Assembly: GCA_027624135.1 (NCBI GenBank)
Contig: JAQBXL010000003.1
Span: 1 to 61,596, forward strand
Reading direction: 5' to 3'
Length of the DNA: 61,596 nucleotides
Origin: Chloroflexota bacterium
Lineage (GTDB): Bacteria; Chloroflexota; Dehalococcoidia; Lucifugimonadales; UBA3495
The translations under genes and the position numbers were made by a program. The number at the start of each line of letters is the position of its first letter. Positions within the stretch are counted from its first letter, which is position 1. The notes under the pieces are model-generated. The model saw nothing but the letters and a program-made list of their open reading frames with translations, did not search any database and had not been told where the DNA came from. Positions 26,438 to 35,159 of the stretch are shown in pieces.

Positions 26438-27646
26438 GTGACCCCAGACGCTTCAGTCCCCTTCCGTTTTGTCGGCTATCCCGTGCGGGTTCATGCCGGA
26501 CCGGATGCCCTCGGCAAGTTGGCCGAAGAGGTCGACCGTGTCAGGTCAAAACGGGTCTTGGTGGTCTGCGGGCAGTCGATCATAACCAGCACTGACCTGG
26601 TCGGTCGGGTGAAAGATGCGTTGGGAGAGCGGGTGGCAGGCGTTTTCAGCGGAGGCAAGACCGGCTCACCGGTGACCTCAGTGATTGAAGGAGTCGCCGC
26701 GGCACGGGAAGTTGACGCAGACGGGATCGTGGCCATCGGCGGAGGAAGCGCGGTGGTCACCGCCCGGGGCATCACCATCTTGCTGGCCGAGAACGGCACC
26801 GCCCAGGAGCTATGCACCCAGTACCCCGAAGGGAAACCGCCGGTCAGCCCCCGACTTTTGGCTCCCAAGATCCCCAACTTCATCGTCCTCACGACGGCTA
26901 CCACAGCGGTGACCCGCGCCGGAACCGCCCTGATCGACCCAGAGTCGGGCCACCGGTTGGAGTTGTTTGACCCTAAGACCCGGCCCGTCGCGGTGATCTG
27001 GGACGACCAAGCGCTGCTGACGGCCTCGCCCTGGCTTTGTCTGAACGCCACCGCGTCCTGCTTCACCGGAGTGGCGGCGGCCTTGCAGGGCAATGGATTG
27101 AACCCCATGGCAGAAAGCGATCTGTTCGAGGCCCTGCGGCTGCTAAAAGATAACCTGCCCCTGGTCAACTCTCGACCGGATGACCCTACGGTGCGCACCA
27201 ATCTATGCGCTGCGGCGTTCCTCTACAACCGAGCCACCGATGCCGGGGCCGGAGGCAGCGCCCTGGGAGTGGTCACCGCCCTGGCCCACTCGCTGGACAC
27301 CCGTTACCCGGAGTGCGGCCACGGTGATGCCTATTCCATACTGACCGCCCCTGGGATGCGCTTTAACCTGGAGGCGAATGCCGCTGGGCAAGCACGCTTC
27401 GCCGCGGCCATGGGGGTTAAGAAAGATGGTATGGATGACCGCCAAGCCGCCGCTGCCGCCGCCGATGCCATAGAGGCATTGTTCACTGGCTTGGATCTTC
27501 CGGTCAGGTTGAGTCAGGTGGGCGTTCAGGAAGACGGCATCGATGTCATAGCTGAGGACGCCATGACCGATTTCGGGCTCCACCGCAACGTCCGCAAGAT
27601 TCAGAGCGTGGACGAACTCAGAGGCATATTGGCGACGGTGAGATAG
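26438..27646 (+). CDS. Iron-containing alcohol dehydrogenase family protein with incomplete metal site
   Basis: A 402-residue group III (Fe-ADH) family protein, closest in outline to maleylacetate reductase-like members. The NAD site GGGS is at 101-104 and TTATTAVTRAGT (about 152-163) matches the usual TTAGTGSE block. Two metal ligands are kept as H284 (AHSL) and H295 (GHGDA). The aspartate and histidine normally found about 80 residues earlier (DAxxHxxE) are missing: the aligned stretch 204-216 reads ATASCFTGVAAAL. Metal binding or activity may be altered. GTG start with AGGAGA upstream. Confidence 0.85.
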   Translation: MTPDASVPFRFVGYPVRVHAGPDALGKLAEEVDRVRSKRVLVVCGQSIITSTDLVGRVKDALGERVAGVFSGGKTGSPVTSVIEGVAAAREVDADGIVAIGGGSAVVTARGITILLAENGTAQELCTQYPEGKPPVSPRLLAPKIPNFIVLTTATTAVTRAGTALIDPESGHRLELFDPKTRPVAVIWDDQALLTASPWLCLNATASCFTGVAAALQGNGLNPMAESDLFEALRLLKDNLPLVNSRPDDPTVRTNLCAAAFLYNRATDAGAGGSALGVVTALAHSLDTRYPECGHGDAYSILTAPGMRFNLEANAAGQARFAAAMGVKKDGMDDRQAAAAAADAIEALFTGLDLPVRLSQVGVQEDGIDVIAEDAMTDFGLHRNVRKIQSVDELRGILATVR

Positions 27647-27755
27647 GCGGTGATGAATGGGTGAATTTCGGCATATTCCGGCCAGTATATAATGGGCCGT
27701 TGCAAAACCAAAGGTTGAGCCTGAGAGCAATCGGCCCGGGCGCTTCAGATACGAC

Positions 27756-27805
27756 GTACTAAGAACGTACTAAGAACGCACCAAGAACGCACTAAGAACG
27801 CACTA
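27756..27805. repeat. 11-bp tandem repeat in the leader of the GMC oxidoreductase gene
   Basis: Four full units (gtactaagaac, gtactaagaac, gcaccaagaac, gcactaagaac) and one partial unit (gcacta) run into the GGGAGG ribosome site. A TATAAT box lies upstream at 27688-27693, so the array is in the transcribed leader. Confidence 0.95.
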
Positions 27806-27815
27806 GGGAGGAAGT

Positions 27816-29366
27816 ATGAAATACGACTACATCATTGTGGGGGCTGGCTCGGCGGGTTCTGTAATGGCCACCAGGATCTCCGAAGACCCAAGCAAGACGG
27901 TGCTGCTATTGGAAGCGGGCCCTGATTATCCAGACTACGAGCATCTGCCCGAAGACCTCAAGAAGGGCTACAATGTCTGGCGGTCGGCCTATGGACCCCA
28001 TAGCTGGGACTACCGCGCCACCGCGACTCCGCTGCAGCCAGAACCGATGATCATCCCCAGGGGCAAGGCCACCGGCGGCTCCAGTGCGATCAACGGCCAG
28101 GTCGTGTTCCGAGGCCTGCCTGAAGACTACGACCAATGGGCCGAGTGGGGCAACGACGAGTGGGCCTACACCAAGATCCTGCCCTACTTCCGCAAGATGG
28201 AGAACGACTGGGACTTTCCCGGAGACGACTTCCATGGCAATGAGGGTCCTCTTCCCGTACGACGCTTCAAGCGCGAGGACTGGATACCCGTAGCCGAAGC
28301 GTTCTATCAAGCCTGTTTGGGCGTGGGCTTTCCTGAAGACGCTGACCAAAACAACCCTGACTCCACCGGCGTGGCGGCTCGTCCTCTGAACAACATCGAT
28401 GGCGTACGCATGAGCACCGCCCTGACCTATCTGAACCTGGCTCGGCATCGTCTCAACATCACTGTCCGGGGCGGAGTCGCCATCCGGCGCATCCTGTTCG
28501 AGGGCAAACGCGCGGTTGGCGTTGAGGCGGAAAGCGGCGGTGAGGTTTTCAATGTCGAAGGCAACGAGATAATCGTCTCCGGAGGGGCCATCGGCTCTCC
28601 CCAGGCTCTGCTGCTGTCGGGCGTGGGTCCGGCCAAGGAACTGGAGCGATTGGGAATCAACCTGGTGCATGACCTGCCCGGCGTGGGCAAGAACTTGCGC
28701 GACCATCCCGCGGCCTACATGTTGTTCAAGGGAAAAGGCGAACCACCTGACATCGACACTCCCAGCCTCCAAGTGGGACTGAGATTCAGCCTCCCTGGCT
28801 CGCCGACGCGGGGCGATTTTCAGATGACCCCCACGCTGATGAGCAGCGAACACCGCCCGGCCAGCGTGACCTACGAAGGCGACACGTTCCACTTTGGACT
28901 GAGCGTTGGTTTGCAGAATGCCGTCTCGTCTGGAGAGCTTTGCCTCAACTCCACCGATCCCCACGAGCAACCCTACCTGAACTATGACCTTTTCTCCTCC
29001 GACTACGACCGTGAGCGGATGCGCGGAGCATTGCGCAAAGCCGCAGAAGTGGCGAAGCATCCTATCTTTGCGGTCCACGTGGTCGAGCAGTTAAATCCGA
29101 CCAAGGAAGAACTGGCCGACGATGCCGCCTTGGATAGGTGGATCATGACCAACTGCTACACCCAGCACCATGTATCTGGCACCTGCAAGATGGGGCCGGC
29201 CTCCGACTCGATGGCCGTGGTCGACCAATACGCCCGCGTTCACGGACTGCAGGGGTTGCGGGTGGTTGACGCCTCGGTCATGCCCGACGTGATCCGGGCC
29301 AACACCAACGCCACCACCATCATGATTGCCGAGCGGGTCGCCGACTGGATCAAAGAAGGCCGCTAA
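27816..29366 (+). CDS. GMC-family FAD-dependent oxidoreductase (choline dehydrogenase-like)
   Basis: A 516-residue GMC oxidoreductase that oxidises alcohols with FAD. The dinucleotide motif GAGSAG is at 9-14, followed by VLLLEAGPDYPDYEHLP, PRGKATGGSSAINGQVV (GMC signature 1), GAIGSPQALLLSGVGP (signature 2) and the C-terminal HHVSGTCKMG and NTNATTIMIAER with the catalytic histidine and asparagine. A GGGAGG site lies 5 nt before the ATG and overlaps the end of an 11-bp tandem array. Substrate unknown. Confidence 0.93.
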   Translation: MKYDYIIVGAGSAGSVMATRISEDPSKTVLLLEAGPDYPDYEHLPEDLKKGYNVWRSAYGPHSWDYRATATPLQPEPMIIPRGKATGGSSAINGQVVFRGLPEDYDQWAEWGNDEWAYTKILPYFRKMENDWDFPGDDFHGNEGPLPVRRFKREDWIPVAEAFYQACLGVGFPEDADQNNPDSTGVAARPLNNIDGVRMSTALTYLNLARHRLNITVRGGVAIRRILFEGKRAVGVEAESGGEVFNVEGNEIIVSGGAIGSPQALLLSGVGPAKELERLGINLVHDLPGVGKNLRDHPAAYMLFKGKGEPPDIDTPSLQVGLRFSLPGSPTRGDFQMTPTLMSSEHRPASVTYEGDTFHFGLSVGLQNAVSSGELCLNSTDPHEQPYLNYDLFSSDYDRERMRGALRKAAEVAKHPIFAVHVVEQLNPTKEELADDAALDRWIMTNCYTQHHVSGTCKMGPASDSMAVVDQYARVHGLQGLRVVDASVMPDVIRANTNATTIMIAERVADWIKEGR

Positions 29367-29395
29367 GCGGCGTTTCCTGCACCGCTGACAAAGGG

Positions 29396-29438
29396 CACAT
29401 AAGTAGGGGCGCGGAATTCCCGCGCCCCTACTTATGTG
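29396..29438. repeat. Perfect 19-bp palindrome with 5-nt loop, dispersed-repeat type
   Basis: cacataagtaggggcgcgg pairs perfectly with its complement across aattc. The core gtaggggcgcg...cgcgcccctac is a well-known dispersed repeat motif. Thirty bases downstream of the GMC stop it could also end transcription, but there is no T-run. Confidence 0.85.
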
Positions 29439-29464
29439 GAAGAGCGATAACTTTGAAATAACGC

Positions 29465-29488
29465 GTCATTCCGGCGGAAGCCGGAATC
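29465..29488. repeat. Short palindromic repeat of the gtcattccggcg type
   Basis: attccggc / gccggaat form an 8-bp stem with a 4-nt loop. Sequence of this type (its translation gives DSGFRRND) recurs in many genomes as an intergenic repeat. It follows the 29396-29438 palindrome. Confidence 0.6.
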
Positions 29489-29565
29489 GAGAAGCCTCGG
29501 CATCAAGCCATGTTCGCCATACTTCAGGAAATTAATTGAGGGCTTGTGGCCTGCTAGCCTCGCTA

Positions 29566-30969
29566 TTACTCGGGAAGCAATTCTGCGGAAAGAAGCTGCG
29601 ACCAAGTCGTTCCACCGTCTCTCGAAACATGGACCGAGGCGTATGGCCCAGCCAAGAACACTGTGTCGGGGTCGTTTTGGCTCCAGACCAGGGCGGTTGG
29701 AACCCCCCTCTCGAATGAAATGAACCCCGGTGTGGCCGAGACGACTGACCACGTGTCCCCGCCGTCGTTGCTCTCCTGTATCGATTCTCCGTTGCTGCCC
29801 AACATATGCAGTCCGGCGGCATCGAAAGGATCGAACGCGAAGGCCGTCATTCTGGGGGACGGATGAAATGTTCGCCCGGAGTCGGACGACCAATATGATC
29901 TGTTGCTGGAGGCCGTGACGTAAAGGCGCGACTGGTTACGCGGGGATATCTCAAAACCGAGAAGGGCCTGTTCCCGGGGAGAGGGGTTCATCCCGTCCAC
30001 CGAACCGGTCCAAGTCTTTCCCCCGTCTTCTGACCTGATTAGCCCCAATTGGGTCGAGGCATCAAAATCACCGGCGCCTCCTCCCAGCACTGTGACTTTG
30101 GAGAAGGTTGCCGCGAATATCAGGTCTGGGTTGAGTGGATGGACGTGCAACGAAATAACCCGGACGTCCCTAGCCGCCAACGAGTTAAGTTCAGACCAGG
30201 TCTGACCTCCGTCCGTCGTCTTGTAGATGGACCCGACGTTATTGAAGTAGGTATCGGGAGCGCAGACCGGGGGCAGGTTAGAGCAGGAACCGCCGTTCAC
30301 ACCAGCATACATAACGTCGAAATTTCCAGGGTCAGCGGAGATTGTGTATACCGCCGTATTCATGTGTGGGCCGACTCTCTGATTCCACGATTCCGCTCCA
30401 TCGGCCGAGCAATAGACCCCGTTGTTTCCGGCGCTCGTGTTTTCGATGCTGACCGTGCCGGGTCCGCCGGCCATCGCGATACAGATGTGGCCTGATTCAT
30501 CCGGGTTGATAATCGTAGAATAGAACTCCTCATAACACGGGCCTGAGCCGTCGGAGCTGCCCCAGGCTTTCAACCCGGTTACCGCCTTCTGCCACGTATT
30601 CCCGCCGTCTGCGGTCTTGAAGAACCCCTCTTGCTCGACACCGATGTAGATCTTGTTGTCGTCCTTGGGGTCTACCGTTAATGACAGTTGCGTCCGTTGC
30701 GGGAAAGAATGTGGGGTGCAATCCAACGTTGGTTGCCGGCGGTCGGCCGGCCGGGTAGCGTCTGCACGCACAGATGTTGGCGGGCCGCTGGCGAGGGACG
30801 ACGGCGAGGGTTCAGCGGCGGACTCGATGGGGGTAGAGCCGAGATCCGCCAGTGTTTGAGTCGGTTGGACGAGGCTATCTTGGATGGGGCTTTCCGCTGC
30901 CGAGCTGCACCCAACGCAGAGCGCCACCAATAAAGCCAAGATTAGTCCGAATCCTATTCGTCTGCCCAT
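29566..30969 (-). CDS. BNR/sialidase-like repeat lipoprotein
   Basis: A 467-residue exported protein. Residues 1-20 form a signal sequence ending in a lipobox-like LCVGC with C21 as the likely lipidated residue (Cys at -3 is unusual). A low-complexity linker follows (about 22-85). The rest is a beta-propeller with Asp-box repeats: KTADGGNTW, KTTDGGQTW, SEDGGKTW, SNDGGDTW and SRDGGTTW, as in sialidase, VPS10 or Ycf48-like proteins. No catalytic sialidase residues are evident. Surface binding or scaffold role inferred. Confidence 0.82.
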   Translation of the reverse strand: MGRRIGFGLILALLVALCVGCSSAAESPIQDSLVQPTQTLADLGSTPIESAAEPSPSSLASGPPTSVRADATRPADRRQPTLDCTPHSFPQRTQLSLTVDPKDDNKIYIGVEQEGFFKTADGGNTWQKAVTGLKAWGSSDGSGPCYEEFYSTIINPDESGHICIAMAGGPGTVSIENTSAGNNGVYCSADGAESWNQRVGPHMNTAVYTISADPGNFDVMYAGVNGGSCSNLPPVCAPDTYFNNVGSIYKTTDGGQTWSELNSLAARDVRVISLHVHPLNPDLIFAATFSKVTVLGGGAGDFDASTQLGLIRSEDGGKTWTGSVDGMNPSPREQALLGFEISPRNQSRLYVTASSNRSYWSSDSGRTFHPSPRMTAFAFDPFDAAGLHMLGSNGESIQESNDGGDTWSVVSATPGFISFERGVPTALVWSQNDPDTVFLAGPYASVHVSRDGGTTWSQLLSAELLPE

Positions 30970-31131
30970 CTAGGAATCCTATATGCGGCGATTTGAAAAC
31001 ATCAAGCCGCCCTTGGGTAGGCGAGCCCAATGTCCATGTTTGTTGCCCAGACTACCCAACCGGCCCCGGGGCGGCTAGAATCACTAGTGCTTTGGCCGAA
31101 CACAATAGACTTGAATCAGGACGGTAACAAC

Positions 31132-32556
31132 ATGTCCACGCGCCCCAACGTGAGAATTGAACGGGACTCTATGGGTGAGATGGAAGTCCCAGCCGACGCC
31201 CTCTACGGCGCGTCAACCATGCGGGCGGTTCTAAACTTCCCCATCAGTGGCCTGCGCTTTCCCCGCACGTTCATCCGGGCACTGGGCCTGGTGAAGCAGG
31301 GCGCCGCCAAGACCAACATGTCGTTGGGGCTGTTGGACGAGAAGAACGGCAATGCCATCGTATCCGCCGCTCAAGAGGTTATTGATGGCTCGTTGGACGA
31401 GCATTTCGTGTTGGACATCTTTCAGACCGGCTCCGGCACATCCACCAACACCAACGCCAACGAGGTTATCGCCAACCGGGCCAGCCAGATACTAGGCGGA
31501 GACCTGGGCTCCAGGCTGGTTCACCCCAACGACCACGTGAACATGGGGCAGTCTTCCAACGACGTCATTCCCACCTCCATCCACCTGGCGGCCCTGCTGT
31601 CCATCAAAGAAGACCTGATCCCTTCCCTTGAATTCCTGGCCGTTGAATTGGGCAAGAAATCGGTCGAGTTCTGGCCCGTGGTCAAGACCGGCCGTACCCA
31701 TCTACAGGACGCCACGCCGGTCCGGCTGGGTCAAGAATTCAAGGGCTTTGCCGGTCAGGCGGAGTACAGCGTGCAGCGGCTGAAGCACGCCCAAGAGGCC
31801 CTGGCTGAGGTCGCCCTCGGCGGCACCGCAGTCGGCACCGGCGTGAACACCCACCAGGAGTTCTCAGCCCGTACTTGCCAGTCGGTTTCCGAGGTATCTG
31901 GGGTGTTGATCAAGGAAACGGGTAATCACTTCCAGGCCCAATCTTCTCTGGACGCCTTGGTCGAGACCAGCGGCGTGCTTAAGACCATCGCCATCAGCAT
32001 GCACAAGATCGCCAACGACATACGGTTCATTGCCTCCGGCCCCAGAGCAGGTCTGGGCGAAATAACCTTGCCAGAGGTCCAACCAGGCAGCTCGATAATG
32101 CCGGGCAAGATCAACCCGGTGATCTCCGAGTCGGTGATCCAGGTGGTGGCCCAAGTCGTGGGTAACGACGCCTCAGTGACCCTGGCGGGCCAGGGTGGCT
32201 ACTTCGAACTGAACACCATGATGCCGGTGGCGGCCCATAATATCTTGCAATCAATCTCCCTATTGGCAACTTCGGCCCACAACTTCGCGGAACAGTGCGT
32301 CAAGGGAATCACGGCTACCGGCGTTGGTCCGGACATGGTAGAGAAGGGACTGATGCTGGGGACGGCGTTGGCTCCGGCCATCGGCTACGACGCCGCAGCA
32401 GCCATCGCCAAAGAGGCTTCGGCTAAGGGCACGACCATCAGAGAGATGGCCAGGGAGAAGACGGAACTGTCCGACGCCGAGTTGGACGAGTTGCTAGACC
32501 TGGAACGCATGACTGAGCCGGGTATCGGGGCTGGTGGCCCCGCAGGCGGCGGCTGA
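31132..32556 (+). CDS. fumC: Fumarate hydratase class II
   Basis: FumC interconverts fumarate and malate in the TCA cycle. The 474 residues show TGSGTSTNTNANEV (99-112), HPNDHVNMGQSSND (131-144), catalytic H190 in TGRTH and the signature GSSIMPGKINP (319-329). The C-terminal LERMTEPG is a fumarase feature that separates it from aspartate ammonia-lyase. The ATG at 31132 fits the family N-terminus; an in-frame ATG at 31030 adds unrelated residues. The last codons and stop lie in the first unit of a 22-bp tandem duplication. Confidence 0.93.
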   Translation: MSTRPNVRIERDSMGEMEVPADALYGASTMRAVLNFPISGLRFPRTFIRALGLVKQGAAKTNMSLGLLDEKNGNAIVSAAQEVIDGSLDEHFVLDIFQTGSGTSTNTNANEVIANRASQILGGDLGSRLVHPNDHVNMGQSSNDVIPTSIHLAALLSIKEDLIPSLEFLAVELGKKSVEFWPVVKTGRTHLQDATPVRLGQEFKGFAGQAEYSVQRLKHAQEALAEVALGGTAVGTGVNTHQEFSARTCQSVSEVSGVLIKETGNHFQAQSSLDALVETSGVLKTIAISMHKIANDIRFIASGPRAGLGEITLPEVQPGSSIMPGKINPVISESVIQVVAQVVGNDASVTLAGQGGYFELNTMMPVAAHNILQSISLLATSAHNFAEQCVKGITATGVGPDMVEKGLMLGTALAPAIGYDAAAAIAKEASAKGTTIREMAREKTELSDAELDELLDLERMTEPGIGAGGPAGGG

Positions 32557-32580
32557 TCGCCCCTCAGGCGGCGCCTGATT
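32537..32580. repeat. 22-bp tandem duplication spanning the fumC stop codon
   Basis: Unit 32537-32558 (contains the TGA stop) and unit 32559-32580 differ at three positions. Confidence 0.9.
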
Positions 32581-32602
32581 GTCGGCTATCGAGAAGCGGC
32601 GG

Positions 32603-33019
32603 TTAGTCCTTCGCCAGGTCTTCCTCGAACAACGGCAGGCCCTGTTCGGTGGCCCTCATGAGGCATTCGATGCAGCGCTGGGTCAGGGTATGGCCGGCGG
32701 CAGACCAGAGATTCTCTCCGCGCAACCCGCAGAGATAATCAGGCTCGACGTTTTCGATGCCGGTGGCCTCTAAATAATGTACGTACCCGTTCTTGCTTTC
32801 GTTCGGCCACCACCAGCGAGTGATGCTGCTATTTAGTTCGTCCAGATAGGTCTTAAATGGGTCTTGCCACTCGCCTTCGGGCATGACCACCAACCAACGG
32901 CCATGCTCCGAATCCGGGTCGCGTTCGGCTTTGAGTTCGCCGCTTGCGATGTGTTTCCGGACATCGCGCTGGGAGATGTTCAGTTTGCGGGAAGCATCTT
33001 GAATGCTCAGTTTTTCCAC
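32603..33019 (-). CDS. Helix-turn-helix (excisionase/MerR-like) small DNA-binding protein
   Basis: A 138-residue protein with an N-terminal winged-helix segment of the excisionase/MerR type (about residues 3-48: LSIQDASRKLNISQRDVRKHI then GELKAERD and a WLVVMPEGEW wing). The C-terminal 80 residues contain a WWW cluster near 69-71 and scattered cysteines; no family recognised. It begins 73 nt after the ilvB stop in the same direction, so it could be co-transcribed under the T-box. A local regulator is inferred; no phage genes are nearby. Confidence 0.7.
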   Translation of the reverse strand: MEKLSIQDASRKLNISQRDVRKHIASGELKAERDPDSEHGRWLVVMPEGEWQDPFKTYLDELNSSITRWWWPNESKNGYVHYLEATGIENVEPDYLCGLRGENLWSAAGHTLTQRCIECLMRATEQGLPLFEEDLAKD

Positions 33020-33092
33020 GATGACTCCGTATCAACTCCCCCGGCCGCCTCTTGAAGGAATTGTGGCCGAGCCGAGGCAAATCTTATATCCG

Positions 33093-34802
33093 TTATGTAC
33101 CTATTGTAGTGGATATGGCGGGGTCTTCCAAAGTGTCGGCCAGCGAACCACCCGGCGGGACCATGGGATAGACGTTGGTGGTTGAGTCTACCACGAACTC
33201 GATCAGGAACGGACCGTCGTGGGCCTGGGCTTGCCGCATGGCGGGCAGCACATCCTCTGCGTTCGACACTCTGACCGCACCCACACCGTAGGCATCAGCC
33301 AACTTGATAAAGTCTGGGCCGGGCACTGGCACCGCCTTCAGATGGCCGTTGAAGTACATGTCTTGCCACTGGCGAACCATGCCCAGATGGCCATTGTTGA
33401 TCAAGACGATCTTCACCGGCAGCTTCTCTTCCGACAGTGTCACCAACTCCTGAAGGGTCATTTGGAACCCGCCGTCTCCTGCGACGACCCAGACCGGAGT
33501 CCCGGGCTTGCCCACCTGGACTCCCATCGCCGCTGGCAATTCGAAGCCCATGGCGCCGAGGCCGCCCGAGGAGACGAAAGAGTCGGCTTTCTTGAATGAA
33601 AGGAACTGGGCGGCCCACATCTGATGCTGGCCCACTCCGGTGACCACGATAGTCTCGGGGTCTTCTTGAATCACCGTATTCAGGGTGCTGATGACCTGTT
33701 GGGGCTGCAGCTTGTCGCTGGGTGGGATAGCAAGCGAGGGATGATTCCGCTTGAGGTTCTCGATGAACTGCATCCAGTCGGGATGGGGGGTGTGTCGCAC
33801 CATGGGCGTCAGCTTGCTCAAGAGGGCCTTGGCATCTCCGACCACCGGAACTTCCACCGGTACATTACGGCCGATCTGGGAGGCGTCGATGTCCATGTGG
33901 ATGATCCTTGCGTGGGGGGCGAAGGTGTCCACTTTGCCGGTCACCCGGTCGTCGAACCGCATACCCACTCCGACGATAACGTCGGCCTGGTCCACTGCTA
34001 TGTTGGCCCAGTACATGCCGTGCATCCCCAGCATGCCCATGCTCAGGGGGTGGCCGGAGGGAAAGCCGCCCAATCCCAGCAATGTGGTGATCACTGGGAT
34101 GCCGGTCTGCTCGGCCAATGCTCTAAGTTCCTGATTGGCCCCCGATGTCATGATGCCGTGGCCGCTGATGATTACTGGCCGTTCGGCTTCATTGATCAAT
34201 CTGGCCGCGTCTTTCAACCGGTCGAGGGCCTCTTCACTGACCTCTGGAACCGGGACTGGAATGACCTGGGGGAACACGGCATCGGTCAGTTCAAGCTGCA
34301 CGTCTCTGGGAACGTCAATCAGCACCGGGCCCGGCCGGCCCTCTTGGGCGACGTAGAAGGCTTCCCGGATCGTGTCTGCCAGGTCGGCTGGGTTCATAAC
34401 CATGAACGTCGTCTTGGTACAGGACGCGGCGATGGAACAGATATCGCACTCTTGGAAGGCCTCTGTACCAAGGGAGGCCCTGGAGACCTGGCCGGTGATG
34501 GCGACCATCGGCACCGAGTCGGCTTTGGCCCCCATGATGCCTGTGACCAGGTTGGTAGCGCCGGGTCCGGAAGTGGCAACACAGACGCCAACCTTGCCTG
34601 TGACTCTGGAATAGCCATCGGCGGCGTGGGCCGCGGCCTGTTCGTGGCGCACCAAGATGTGGCGCAATTGAGGATAGGACCAGAGAGCGTCGTAGAAGGG
34701 AAGAATCGCCCCGCCGGGATGACCGAAGATAACTTCGACCCCCTCCCTCAGCAGGCTTTCGCACATGATTTCCGCGCCCTTGAGTTTTATTAACTCGGCC
34801 AT
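33093..34802 (-). CDS. ilvB: Acetolactate synthase, large (catalytic) subunit
   Basis: A TPP enzyme that makes acetolactate or acetohydroxybutyrate, first step of valine, leucine and isoleucine synthesis. The 569-residue protein starts at 34802, where GGAGG precedes the ATG; a longer frame to 34907 overlaps the T-box terminator and is rejected. E54 in RHEQAAAH is the TPP-activating glutamate; GDGGFQMT...NNGHLGMV is the TPP-Mg motif. No ilvN regulatory subunit is adjacent; the next gene is an HTH protein. Expression is controlled by an upstream T-box. Confidence 0.95.
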   Translation of the reverse strand: MAELIKLKGAEIMCESLLREGVEVIFGHPGGAILPFYDALWSYPQLRHILVRHEQAAAHAADGYSRVTGKVGVCVATSGPGATNLVTGIMGAKADSVPMVAITGQVSRASLGTEAFQECDICSIAASCTKTTFMVMNPADLADTIREAFYVAQEGRPGPVLIDVPRDVQLELTDAVFPQVIPVPVPEVSEEALDRLKDAARLINEAERPVIISGHGIMTSGANQELRALAEQTGIPVITTLLGLGGFPSGHPLSMGMLGMHGMYWANIAVDQADVIVGVGMRFDDRVTGKVDTFAPHARIIHMDIDASQIGRNVPVEVPVVGDAKALLSKLTPMVRHTPHPDWMQFIENLKRNHPSLAIPPSDKLQPQQVISTLNTVIQEDPETIVVTGVGQHQMWAAQFLSFKKADSFVSSGGLGAMGFELPAAMGVQVGKPGTPVWVVAGDGGFQMTLQELVTLSEEKLPVKIVLINNGHLGMVRQWQDMYFNGHLKAVPVPGPDFIKLADAYGVGAVRVSNAEDVLPAMRQAQAHDGPFLIEFVVDSTTNVYPMVPPGGSLADTLEDPAISTTIGT

Positions 34803-34870
34803 AGCAGCCTCCAACACTGATAGAACTTTCCCCTGCAGAGAAAGGATCTGGGAGATCTGCCATCGGGCAT

Positions 34871-35152
34871 AAAAAAAGCCCCATCCCACATAGGGACGGG
34901 ACGTCATATTCCCGCGGTACCACCCTAATAATCCCGCAATTGCGGGACCTCTCTAGCAGGACACCAACATGTCCCGTCGTTCTTAACGGGGGTACGAACC
35001 CCGGCCCGGTCTACTGGCCCTCTTTCATCATCAGAGGGTTTTCAACTGGCGGCTCCGGAGGGATTTTCAGTCAGCTTCGGCGCGCCTGCTTTCACCATAC
35101 CAGGCTCGCTAGGCGCCTACCCCTGCTTACTCGTCTCCATCACAGCCTTTAA
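34871..35152 (-). promoter_or_regulatory. T-box leader (isoleucine specifier) of ilvB
   Basis: The minus strand holds the canonical T-box agggtggtaccgcgg (34926-34912), followed by a terminator hairpin (about 34900-34879) and seven T residues (34877-34871). Stem I elements are visible upstream, including gatggagacgagtaa and ggtatggtgaaagc. In the specifier loop TGAAA-ATC-CCTCCGGAGC, ATC at 35065-35063 aligns with the Ile codon of known leaders of this shape. Uncharged tRNA-Ile would favour the antiterminator and let ilvB be transcribed. Confidence 0.9.
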
Positions 35153-35159
35153 TATAGAA

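Noticed and set aside
27756..27805. CRISPR array
   Set aside because: Units are 11 bp, contiguous and without spacers; no cas genes are present.
27906..29078. 390-codon open frame opposite the GMC oxidoreductase
   Set aside because: Antisense shadow of a well-supported gene.
29432..29893. 153-codon frame overlapping the BNR lipoprotein gene end
   Set aside because: Its end is the translation of an intergenic palindromic repeat and the rest is a shadow of the lipoprotein gene.
31030..31131. 34-residue N-terminal extension of FumC
   Set aside because: No family similarity; the ATG at 31132 gives the normal fumarase N-terminus.
33624..34793. 389-codon open frame on the plus strand opposite ilvB
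   Set aside because: Antisense shadow of a clearly conserved gene; composition is His/Gly/Val rich without recognisable domains.
34803..34907. 35-residue N-terminal extension of IlvB
   Set aside because: It overlaps the T-box terminator and poly-T, and GGAGG precedes the ATG at 34802.
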